The position numbers were made by a program, and so were the translations under genes. Source: Elgaria multicarinata webbii (lineage: Eukaryota > Chordata > Lepidosauria > Squamata > Anguidae). Taken from it: 64,000 bases of DNA. Where the stretch lies: the NCBI RefSeq assembly GCF_023053635.1, contig NC_086171.1, positions 46,665,538-46,729,537 on the forward strand. Reading direction: 5' to 3'. A model generated the notes under the pieces. That model was not told the DNA's origin, did no database searches, and saw only the letters and a program-made list of their open reading frames with translations. This document shows, piece after piece, positions 26,401 to 39,200 of this stretch. Within the stretch, counting starts at the first letter, position 1, and every line of letters begins with the position of its first letter.

Positions 26401-29400
26401 AAAAATGCTACAATATTATATAATTGCTGTCAATAGGTACATTTAATCTGAACTTAATCATACCTCTAATCTTTAAATCTCACTTTTCCTTAATTTACCT
26501 TATATGTACCAATATCCAAATTATATTTCTGACTCATAAACTCTAAAAAAAAGCTTTCCAGTTAGTGAAATGCTGGGAGTTTCAGGATTCCCCCCCCTTT
26601 CTGAACATGCATAAGATTGTAGACTCAGTATTCTTTTTGTTCTATGAGAAATTAATCATTACCTTAATCATAACATGTTTATGCTTTTTCCAGGGGCAGA
26701 GTGTGCTATTGTGGTCTAGGTGACCCTTTAGTCTGTTCCAGCTAGGACTTTTTAAAAAAATCTTCTTGCTGCTACATTAAACTAGGGGTGTGCTCTGCTC
26801 CATTATGGATCTCCAGATCCAAAGCGGAGTGGGCCGATCCAGACCTCTGAAGCCCGGTTCCGGATTGGATCGGGGGAGGTCCAGATCAGCCCGAAGCGGT
26901 TCAGAACAAAAACAAAATGTCAAGATGAACAAAAGATCATCAGTTCAGTTTATGGTCATCCAGTATTATTCACTGGTAGGTGAAAGGTCTGTGCCTGCAA
27001 ATACGTCATGATAAAACGTTCTTTATTTTCACACAGCTTTCCTCACCATGTACTTAAAAGGTGCTCCAACTGATACCTGGATTGGACTGAGTGATGCTAA
27101 CTGGGAAAATCGATTCTATTGGACAGATGGAAGTGGTGTCTACTATACAAACTGGGCCAAAGGTTTTCCGAATTATAACGTAAGTCGTGCCTGGAAAGGC
27201 TTTTGTCTTTTTTCTCGGATGTAATAAATGTCCCTGATGTACAATGAAACTACACATATGGAAAAGTATCCAGAACAGACAATGGGGTTGTTAACAGATT
27301 CCAAAGAACCCCTGAGGGGAAAAAATGTAGCCATTTGGAATCAAAATGAAATCTGTGCATTAAATGCACCAATTATGGTAGATCTTGAAACTTTGGCCTC
27401 AGCTAGACGAGGGGGGTCAGAGGGAGGCGATCTCGCAATTTTATGATCGCGAGATAGTCTCCCTGGTTTACACGCAGCAGGTGACATTGCAGCCGGCATT
27501 TTTTTCTTTTAAAGAACATGAAGCGCACGAGCGCTCTTGAGCAGAAGATAAGTGTTTTGTTTTTAAAATTACTTTTCCCTGCTCACCCCACCCCACGCCC
27601 AATGGGCACAGAGCTCCTAAGGACATTGCTTGTCCTTGGTGCACAAAAATTGTAATAATCTGATACTGTACATAGTTTTTAGAAATCATTTGGAGAAGTA
27701 AATATCTGAACACCTTGTCTTAAACATTTTATTCATCATGCTAAAATAAAACATCCCATAATCCATTTTTCTTCATTTTTTCAATTTTTCAGAAAAAAAC
27801 AAGGCTTCAGGAAAACAACATTCTTTTCCAAATTTTTCCAGTTCTTTCCGGGCCTTCACATCTCTATCCCTCTCTGCTCCCAGGATCCCCTGTGCATCAT
27901 GTGGACGCACAGGGATGATCCTAGGACGATCCCAGGGATATCGCCCAGTGTAGCCATGCCCCTAGATTCCTTGTGTCCTGATGAGGGAGAGGAGTTATCC
28001 AGTAGGACAAGGAGAAAAGTTCAGGGCAAGGATGCTGAGATAACAGGATTGTCCCTCCAGGTCACAAGAATAGGCATCTAAGGTCAAGCTTCTAGTCAGA
28101 CGTGGTATTGAACCAGCAACAGCTAGCAGCAACAGAGCGATTTTATAGCTGGTCCTGCTACCGGACCACTTCCTGGAATTCCAGCAGGGCACTAATCCAG
28201 AATATGAATCAGTCATTGCTTCCTCTTCCTGAACATGTGTGTTTCACGGATGGTCCAGCATCGTTTGTTTGGTTGTCTGCTCAAACATTTATATCACAGA
28301 TATAAATTTATATCACAGATATAAATTCAGTTTTTTTCAGTGTCTAAAAAAGTATGCAATTTTTTTTTAAAAAAAAGTTACAGGTTTCACTACTATTTGC
28401 ATAATTTATATTAGTACATAAACTGTAATGTATTTTCCCCCATTCCATTCAAGTTTTTCTAGTGTATGTTTCTGTGATTTTTCAGAATGACATATGTCTC
28501 AACATAAACTTGCACGTTTCCAATAAAAAAAATTGCGTACATTTCAGGGGAGTAAGTCTGCGGACTCCGTGTGGTTTGAGGAGGCCGGTCTACACCAGAT
28601 TTGGCAGATTGGATTCTTAGAAATTGGAAGTCATTTTTTAAACCTGTCTCAGATTTCTGCAGCATCCTTACTTGGCACCTTCTCTGCTCCTGGCGGGTCC
28701 CAGGGAAGGGTGACCATATGGAAAGGAGGACAGGGCTCCTTTCCTCTTTAACAGTTGTATAGAAACAGGAATTTCAGCAGGTGTCCTTTGTATGCATGGA
28801 GCACCCAGTGAAATTCCCTCTTCATCGCAACCATTAAAGCTGCAGGAGCCCTGCCCTCTTGATCAGATAGAAAAGAGAGCAAGGCTCCTGCAGTTTTAAC
28901 TGTTGTGATAAAGAGGGAATTTCACCAATTGCTGCATGCGTACAAATGACACCTGCTGAAATTCCATTTGATATAAAGTGTTAAAGATACAGGAGCCCTG
29001 TCCTCTTTTTCATATGGTCACCCTATGACCCAGGGATGACTGTGAAACATCTGGAGCTGAAGTATGTGACCGGTCAGTGTTCATTAGATACCATCACTTA
29101 ATTGACTCCCTGTGTGATGGTAGTTTCAGGGTGTTTGTCAAAGTCCACTGACTCCCCTTGATCTCACTACCTACTGTGGCCAGTGGCAATATCCTCCTGA
29201 TTCTGGGCTAGGCCCTACAGGAACTTGATGAGACATGACAGGTATATTAGCTCAGGCTGATATGCAGGATGTCACTTTTTCCTTTCTCCCCCCATGGAAT
29301 TTGGTCTCTAAGGAGGAAGTGATCGAATTAATCCACCAACTTTAAGGGGGTAAGGCACCCGGCATAGACTTTATCCCTGCTGAATTTATTAAAATCAATC

Positions 29401-32400
29401 AGGATAGGGGGACCCCTTTGCTAGACGCCCTTTTTACCATTATAAATCAATCTGGCAAAATCCCTGACAGTTGGAGACATGCAATTGTGGTTCTGATATA
29501 CAAAAAGGGACACCCAAAGGACCCTGGGAATTTTAGACCTATTAGCCTGCTCTCAATAATAGGCAAGTTCAATGCTCGATTTCTATCTAATAGACTGACT
29601 GACATCCTCGAGGCCAATGATGCTGTCATGGAGGCCCAAGCTGCCTTTACAAAGAATCACTCCACCTCTGACCATGGTCTGATTCTTTTTCACTTAGCGG
29701 AGAAACATCTTAAATTTCTACATAGCAAACTGTTTGTCATCTTCATGGATCCGAAGTCCGCTTTTGACTCCATCCCTAGAACCGAACTATGGGAGAAATT
29801 AGATAAGATCCTGGTGGACAAAAGACTTCTTAATCTTATAATGGTTCTATACAGCGACAGCAGGATGTGAGTTAGATGTGGCACACAGGGACAGCTTTCA
29901 AATGAAATTCTTATGTCTAGAGGAGTAAGACAGGGCTGTATCCTCGCCCCTACGTTGTTTAACTTATACATAAACGATATTGAGGAGGCCCTGTCTGACC
30001 ACAAAGGACACTTGCCCAAACTTGGTGCAAGGAAAATTCCTATTTTACTTAACGCAGACGATGCTATTATTCTCTCCCGTTCTAGACTTGGTTTGAAACA
30101 TCTTTTAATGAAATTCTCCAAATTTTGCTTGACTAACGATCTGAAAATTAATTTTAAGAAATCAAAAGTCATGGTCTTTGAAAATAGATTTTCTCAACGC
30201 CAGTGGTCCCTTGATGGGCATATCCTGGAACAGGTGAACAATTTCTCTTACCTGGGGTTGTTATTCCATCATACCCTGTCCTGGAGTCCCCATAGATCGG
30301 CCACCCTTAATAAAGCTTCGGTCAGTTCAGCCGCAATAACACATTTTTTCTTTACTAAAGGGGGAATGTTTATACAGTCTGCCATCAAAGTGTTTAATGC
30401 CAAGTCTGCAGCCCAGCTTTTATATGCCTCCAATATCTGGATAGGGGGATTAACATCTGAGATAGATAGGCTAAAGACAAGGTTTTTGAGGACCCTTCTT
30501 CAACTCCCAAAGTGTGTCCCTAATTCTGTACTTTTGTTGGAAACCGGGGAAAGCTCTCTTTTGCTTAGGGCTTGGTGGTCTGCTTTAAAATTTTGGATGT
30601 AAGTTAGTCTTTTTGGGAGGAGCTCAGGTCTGCTTCCGTCTGGCTCAGGACAACTATGTGAACAGCTGGTCCAAGCTTCTTGCCAGGAAATCAGTTTCAA
30701 TCGGTCTCTCCTCTTCCTTCCTCCTTAATCTGGGCTTGAATTTTGCTTTTAAATCTGTTAAACAAAGACTGTGGGGCATAGCCTTCTGCGACTTACACAC
30801 TCGCTCTTATGTTTCTTGCTCTCCCAGTGCATTGCACGTTCATTACGTTGGGCCTCTTCAGCTGGCTGACTATTTAAAGAACCTGTCAGTGGCTAAATAT
30901 CATATTTCTTTCTCCAAGGCCAGATGCAATGTTTATTCTATTGAATTACTTCGGGTCAGATATGCTGGTGTCCCTTATCAGGAACGACGGTGCCCCTGTG
31001 GGAATATGGAAGTGGAGACGATGGAGCATATCCTTCTGTCCTGTCGCTTTTATAATCAGGCCCGTCATCTTACGATCACCCCATTGTTGAGTAAACTGTC
31101 CAGAAGTTCAGACAAATTTTATGTTAAATTTCTGTTGGAAGAGAAGTCCTCAAAAGTAACTTTGGCTGTTGCTAAATTTCTTACAGTGGCGGCCAGGATT
31201 AGAGCTCTCTGTGTATTAGACGAAAGTTGACAATAGCTCTAACTGTGTGATGTTTCATGTTTGATTCTTTTTTTTTCATGGATCTATGGATCGCAATAAA
31301 GATGTATGGTATGGTATGGTACATGACAGGTATTCATCTGCAGAACATCTGAACATCTTATTTCCTCTCATTTGCAAAATATAGAAGGAAGTACAATTGC
31401 GGTTAGAAAGGTTGTACAACACAAACTCTTGTTTACTCCCTAGGGTGACTGTGTTTTTATGATGACAACACCTGAAAGACAGGCAGGAAATTGGAGAGAT
31501 GGCAAATGTGTTGCTAAAAAAAGCTATATCTGCCAAAGAAACAGTGGTAAGTTCTTCAGAAAAGATCTACCAGAAAACAGTTTGCAATTCATATAGAGTT
31601 CAAAGCCAGCTTTCTATGTTACATTATTTTTGGAGGAAAGAAAATGACATTATCAGCTTTTCATGTTTTACTGAATCCATACTCATCACTCTAAAGAAAA
31701 GAAAATAAGGCAGCAATTGTGACAATTTTATACATGCACTGAAATAAGCCATGATGCCAAGAGCCACAATTACGTATCCGCTGTTGAGTAACTTGTTTCC
31801 CCCATCCCAGATCATTCAAAACTAGATGAGAAAGATCTTACTTGTTAGGGATCTGATTTTCCTTTTGGGGAACTGTAAACAAAATATATATTGTGGCATG
31901 TTCCAGATTCTATTTTTATCTAGAAATGGAGTAAAATTTTATTTTTTGTCACAATGTAAACCTTCATTGAATTGTAAGGTTTTTAAAATATTTGATTTCA
32001 GGTTTTCAGTACTTTGATATGATGAAATGTGGGGGGGGGGCAGTAGTATTTAGTATATCAGCTTCAGATAAGCTCAGTTTACTTTGTGAAAGGCTGTGTG
32101 TGGTCTAAATTGATATCTGCTTTTTCCCTTTATTACTTTGCTATATAGATATTGCATCCTCTCACTCGGAACCAACGATTCCAGCCTCTGGCTATATCCT
32201 TTACGGAAACAGCAGCTATTCTCTCGTTAGCCCCAATATGACATGGGAAGAAGCAAGAAAAAAATGTAAATCTGAAAATGCAGAGCTTGCCAGCATTTTA
32301 ACTCCCTACATCCAATCCTTCCTATGGCTACAGGTGTTAAAATACGGGGAGCCTGTGTGGATTGGTCTAAATAGCAACATGGTAAGAACGTAAGATGTAC

Positions 32401-35400
32401 AAGAGCATAATTCTATTTATCACCCTCAGAGGTTTGTATTCAGAAGGCTATCGTTAGAAATTGCAAGCATTGGACTTCTATTAACTGACTTTATTGATAA
32501 TAAATATCAATAAATGATATTAGCGTATCATCCAAAATAGTTTTGGATAAAATCAGTAGGCATTTTATGGTTGTGTATCTAACCCCCATTTATTAGGTGT
32601 AGTAGCTGAACTCGAAATTCTGACAGAAACAGTGTTAACAGTACTTGTAGAGGCACAAGTAGATACAAGTGTCCATAGCCCTTTCCAGACGTTCTCCACA
32701 TGGACAAAGTCTACGTGGAGAAAGAGGGGTGAGGTCGCACCGCTGGCCTAGCCCCAGCCATCATGCACACTGCTGGGCTTTTCCCTCAACACGTGGTTGT
32801 TGAGTGTGATGTCTGTGAAGATCAGCTGAATGCACATAGGTGCTCCATACGACTGGGCACCAGTAAGATGCTCAGAAATGTCATTTCCTGCCTGGGATGA
32901 TGGGGCTTGTAATTTCCCAGGTCACTGAATGACTGAGGGTAGGTGGCACACATGCTATGAAATAAAGTAAGAGTGCTTGAGACTGAAGCCTCTGCCTTCA
33001 CTTTATTCGACAATGAAGTTCAATGAAGTTCTCCCTGTAGAAACTGAACACTCCAGTATTCCCTTAACAAAAGTTAATCTGTCAGGCCAGGGGATAAGCG
33101 GAGCAATCCGTTTCCTGGTGCCTATCAGCACTTGCAAAAAGCCAGACCTGCGGCACATGTTCTCTTCCTCCCTGCTGCTTCTTGCGCACTCTCCCCTGGC
33201 ACATGTTCAGACGAAAGAGTTCTCCACATGTACCGATGTACACACACAGAGCTCCTACACTCCAGGAGGCACACAAAACGGTCAGATTGCTTCCTTGCAT
33301 GTAGGACCTCTCTGCATGAACATCTGCAGGCACAGAGAACTCCTTCTCACAAATATCTAACAGACATTGGTCAGGGGAGGGAACAGGCATCAGCAGCGCA
33401 CAAACCCTTCACACTTTTGTTGTGTTTATGCTTTTCTGTCAAACGTACCTTAGCTCTTGTTAACAGTTGCTTTAAAATATAAAAGCAGACGGACCAGTAC
33501 ATTTTCACATTTTCTTTACAAAAACTCAGAAGCTTTTTCTAAGCCAACGTGAGCATTTTCCTTTGTGCATTTTCCTTTCAGACCAACGAGGCTTACAAGT
33601 GGGTGAGTAACTGGAGACTGGTGTATACTCATTGGGCCGCTGAAGAGCCAAAACAGAAAATTGCCTGTGTTTACTTAGGCCTTGATGGTCACTGGAAAAC
33701 AGGATCTTGCAATGAAAAGCACTTCTCTGTCTGCGAGAAGTATCAGGGTAAGCAAAGGATGGAGTGCATCTATTTGAATGGGCAACATTGTACCCTAATT
33801 CCAATAAACTCTGCATTTGAATTTTGCCACGTAGAGTAATAGAAATCACGGAGTTGGGAAATGTGCTCTTGGCCCTTCTTCCTCTTTCATAGCGTATGAA
33901 GGAACGGCTGTTTCATAGCGATGTCATGCCGTAACAAATAGCCATCCTGCTATAACAAACAGGCCAACAAAGGGAGAATGGAGGTGACAAATAAACAAAG
34001 GGCACAATTCAGCCTCTCAGAAAGACTTTCAGGTAACATTGATTTCAGTGGAAGAGACTCCGGCAAATCTCTTGAATCTTCAATCCCAGATCATCCTTCC
34101 AATGCATTTAGATCTTCAGAGGGAGCCCTTTTCCAAGTCCCATCAGTAAGAGACACACTTATAAAAAAGAGGTTCTTTTCTGTGCTGCTGCCCCAGCTGT
34201 AGAATGCAATTAATGCCAACCTGGTTTTCTTTTCGGCACCATATTTCCTCAGCATACTTGTTTCAATGAGTCAGAGTCGATTCTCGATCCCAATATATTC
34301 AATAGACAGTGTTAAGCTTCAACTGGCCAAATAATTATTTTTGTATTGTGGTGTGGTGTTAGTGTGCAGGTGTACACACACCTACTCACACATAGTGCAC
34401 ACACATTTCTGGCCAAGACACTTAGGAGTGCTGTTCCCATTCAGGATCTACAACTGGATTATCCATTCAATGCAAAATGATGACATGAGTAAAGTGTTAA
34501 TTCAAGTACTGAATTTGTTCAGTCAGTGTTGGTTTATAGAACAAAGAAATAAGGGATCCGCACAGACACCTCCAAGTCCTAGATGTCAGTTTTAGCTGCT
34601 ATCCTGGTACCCAATGGGAGAAGAGCTCTTTTCAAGCACCCCATGCTTATGCCAGATTTACTAGATTCCTTGCAAAAGGGAAAAAAGACAGAATATAAAA
34701 GTAATAAATAAATGAATGAATAATTGAAATTAGCTTGTAATAGTGAATATACACATGCAGACTCACATTGTAGGCCTGTGGAGATGGCCTCGTTTTCTCT
34801 CTGCCTAAATCCCTTTCATCCACAGGAGAAAACATGGCACTATGTGGATGTTAGAGAAAATGTCAATTCTCTGTTGTTCATACCTGTTGCATAGCCTTCT
34901 TTGAGTGCCAGGATTTTTTCTTATTTCTATTGTGATTAATTGGATAACAGATTGCATTGGAGTGGCTCATCAGTCCTGCAGTCATTTCCCAAAGATGTTA
35001 CAGTTAATTCTTCTAAATGTTCTGCTTCTTCTGCAATTTATAGGCCATGTCTTTTGATTGTGTTAGTGTGTAGGGCAGGAATCTGAAGATTTGTCCATAT
35101 ATTCATTAGGTGCTATCCCATTGATACATTTGCATCCTTTGGTCAATGTGTCCTTGTGACAGATCTGCTGTTGTCTGGGGATTTTATGAAATGGGATTTT
35201 TGTATTTAGCTTATTTATTTATTATGTTTCTATACTGCCCAATAGCCGGAGCTCTCTGGGCGGTTCACAAAAATTAAAAACATTCAAAGTATAAAACAAC
35301 AGTATAAAACCATAATATAAAATACAATATAAAAGCTCAACCAGATAAAAACAGCAGCAATGCAAAATTACAAATTTAAAACACCAAGTTAAAATTTATT

Positions 35401-36244
35401 TATAGACTGTTAAAATGCTGGGAGAATAAAAAGGTCTTCACCTGGCAGCTAAAAGCATATAATGTAGGTGCCAAGCGAACCTCCTTGGGGAGCTCATTCC
35501 ACAGCCGAGGTGCCACAGCAGAGAAGGCCCTCCTCCTGGTAGCCACCTGCCTCACTTCCTTTGACAGGGGCTCACGGAGAAGGACCCCTGAGGATGACCT
35601 TAGGGTCCGGGCAGGTACATATGGGAGGAGGCGTTCCTTCAGATAGCTTGATCAGCAGTTAACATAACCCCAAGAATGTCGCTCTATTTCCTAAGAACAA
35701 CATGTCACCAGGAAAATGCAGGTTCACTGTTTTCTGGTATGGACACACAGAACTTCTTCTGAGATCAGACGTGTTTTTAATCTTTGATTGCTGGGAACCA
35801 TGTCAACTCCAGAATTGAGGGGGGCCCTTGGCAAAATGCTTGCTGCTGTACCCCAGGCTGGGCTGGTGTGCCCTCCTGGTGAGCAGATCAGGTGGCAGGG
35901 ACAGCAATACTCTGAGCACCAGGCAAGCACTTGTGGAGGTTTGGGATGTATTCATTCCCCACAGTGCTCCAAACATAGCATTACCTGGTGCTCATGGGCA
36001 AAGCTGCAGGGCAGGCACCAGTGTTAAGACCTGCAAGACATCTGGGCCCCCAGCAATGGCCTGAGCATCCCACGTGCTCGTGGAGGACATGGTTTGGAAT
36101 CCAATGGGCTTTGTTTGTTTGAATGTCCCGAACAGATGGTCATATTGTGAATGAATGCAGTCTCTCTCGAACAACATCAGCTGTAATCAGCTGGAGACTT
36201 ACTTTAGAGTAGTAGTAATAATAATAATAATAATAATAATTATT

Positions 36245-36276
<32 letters not shown>

Positions 36277-39200
36277 TTTCTTAACCGCCTCTCCCTCTGG
36301 ATTGAGGCGGGGAACAACATTAAATACAATATAATACATAAAACTAGTTAAAAGAGCATATAAAACCAATACAATATTAAAATAAGAGTCACAACACCTT
36401 AAAATTCCTAGGAGTAGACCTATATGGGATTGTCCTGTCGGGGTTTCTGTTGCTGTCATGGCTCAACAAACCAGATTTCATACAGCACAATTGTACATGT
36501 GTCTAGGCATAAGTAAGTCCAATTGAGTCTACACATAAGTAAGACCAAGGAGAGTATCTGATTATGGATAAGGATTCACTTCAGATAAACCACATTTCTT
36601 TGCCACTAAACTCTACAGACCTAATCAAAAGATTCCTTACAGCTATCCCCTCTTCTAGTCCTTCTCCCAACCAGATGGTTCCTGGCGGCCTTTTCAGCTT
36701 GCTCTCGGGTCTGGTGGTGCTGCTGCTGAATGCCAGGTCAGTCCAAAATAAAATCTCTCTCATCCATGATCTGATTGTGGATGAGGGGGCTGACCTGGTA
36801 TGCATCACTGAGACCTGGGTGGGTGAACTGGGAGGGGTTGCTCTCACCCAGCTCTGCCCTCCTGGGTACTCGGTGCAGCACCAGCACAGACTCGAGGGCC
36901 GGGGAGGGGGGGTTGCCGTGGTCTACAGGAATACAATCTCCCTCTCTAGGCTTCCTGTTCAGTCGAGTGCTGGTCTGGAGTGTTTGTACTGTGTGTTGGG
37001 TACTCGAGACAGATTAGGGATTCTGCTGGTGTACTGTCCACCCCGCTACCCCACAGTCTCCCTGCCTGAGCTGACGGAGGTTGTCTCGTACCTGGTGTTG
37101 AGGACCCCCAGGATGGTGGTTCTGGGGGATCTCAACTTCCATGCCGAGGCTGCTGTATCCGGAGCGGCTCAGGACTTCATGGCTGCCATGACAACCATGG
37201 GGCTGTCTCAACATGTCATCAGCCCAACACACGCAAAGGGACACACGCTTGATCTGGTTTTCTCTACTGGGCAGGAGGATGGTGATCTGGAAGTGGGGGA
37301 ACTAACATCTACCCCCTTGTCATGGTCGGATCACTTCCTACTGAGGTTTAGACTCTCGGTGGCCTTTCCCCTCTGCAAGGGTGGGGGGCCTATTAAAATG
37401 GTCCACCCCCGGAGGCTAATGGACTCCGATGGATTCCAGAGGGCTCTGGGGGATTTTCCTGCTGATATGGCCGGTGCTCCTGTCGAAGCCCAGGTCGCTC
37501 TGTGGAATGCAGAGATGACTCGGGCGGTTGACACGATCGCGCCCAAGCGTCCTCTCCCTCTCAGCAGAGCTGGGTCAGCTCCTTGGTATACACCTGAGCT
37601 GAGGGCAATGAAGCAAGAGGGGAGACGGCTAGAACGCAGGTGGAGGAAAACTCGTGCTGGGTCTGATCGAACACGGGCTAGAGCTCACTATCGAGCCTAC
37701 TCTGTGGCGGTGAGGGTGGCAAAGAGGCAGTTTTTTTCCACCAGCATTGTGTCTTCTCAGTGTCATCCGGCGGAGCTTTTCCGAGTGGTTCGTGGCCTGT
37801 TACACTCTGGGCCAGGGCGAGAGATGGTGGAACCCTCGGTAGCACGCTGTGACGAGTTTGCACGGCACTTTGAAGATAAAGTCGCTCAGGTTCGTGATGA
37901 ATTGGACACCACACTTAATGCAGCTCCACTAGTAGAGGCGTTCAGACGCCATCCGGTTCAGTTTTATTGGATGAGTTTCAGTTATTGAGGCCTGAGGATG
38001 TGGACAAGGTGCTTGGCCAAGTCCGGTCGACCACCTGTGTGCTTGCCCCTTGCCCCTCGTGGCTCATTACATCAAATAAGGAGGGGATCGCCGGCTGGGT
38101 CCAGGAGGTTGTAAATGCCTCCTTGAGAGAGGGAGTGGTGCCGGCCTCTTTAAAAGAGGCGGTAATTAGACCACTCCTGAAGAAGCCTAATCTGGACCCG
38201 GGGGATGTTAACAACTATAGGCCGGTGGCTAATATCCCCTTCCTGGGCAAGGTGCTTGAGCGGGTGGTTGCAGGACAACTCCAGGCACTCTTAAATGAAA
38301 CGGCTTATCTAGATCCATTTCAATCGGGTTTCAGGCCTGGTTTTGGAATGGAAACTGCCTTGGTCGCCCTGTGGGATGACCTCTGTCGGGAGAGAGACAG
38401 GGGGAGTGCGACCCTGTTGATTCTCCTGGACCTCTCAGCAGCCTTTGATACCATCGACCATGGTATCCTTCTGGATAGGTTGTCTGAGCTGGGAGTTGGA
38501 GGTACTGCGTTGCAGTGGTTCCGCTCCTACTTGGATGGCCGATTCCAGAAGGTGGTGCTGGGGGATTATTGCTCTGTGCCATGGCTCCTAAGCCATGGGG
38601 TTCCACAGGGCTCTATCTTATCCCCTATGCTGTTTAACATATACATGAAGCCGCTGGGGGAGGTTATCCGGAGATGTGGACTGAGGTGTCATCAATATGC
38701 GGATGATACCCAGCTCTACCTTTCCTTTTCATCAAACCCAGGTGAGGCAGTGACTGTTCTGAACCAGTGCCTGGGCACGGTAATGGACTGGATGAGGGCT
38801 AACAAACTGAGACTCAATCCAGACAAGACGGAGGTACTGTTAGCGGGTGGTTCATCTGTCCGGCGAGGTGATGTTTGCCCTGTCCTGGAAGGGGTTGCAC
38901 TCTCCCTAAAGGATCGGGTCCGTAGTTTGGGGGTGCTCTTGGATCCAGAACTGTCACTTGAGGCACAGGTGAACTCAGTGGCAAAGAGCACCTTTTATCA
39001 GCTTAGGTTGATATACCAACTACGCCCTTATCTGGACAGAGATAGCCTAGCTACAGTTATCCATGCTCTGATAACCTCTCGCTTGGATTACTGCAATGCG
39101 TTATACGTGGGGCTGCCTTTGAAAACGGTCCGGAAGCTTCAGCTGGTACAAAATAGGGCAGCCCGTTTACTAACAGGGACTGGCCGACGAGATCACATTA

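Noticed and set aside
32977-33482. Overlapping 102-127-codon ORFs in intron 24
   Set aside because: No homology recognised, open on both strands, and not flanked by splice sites that fit the gene.
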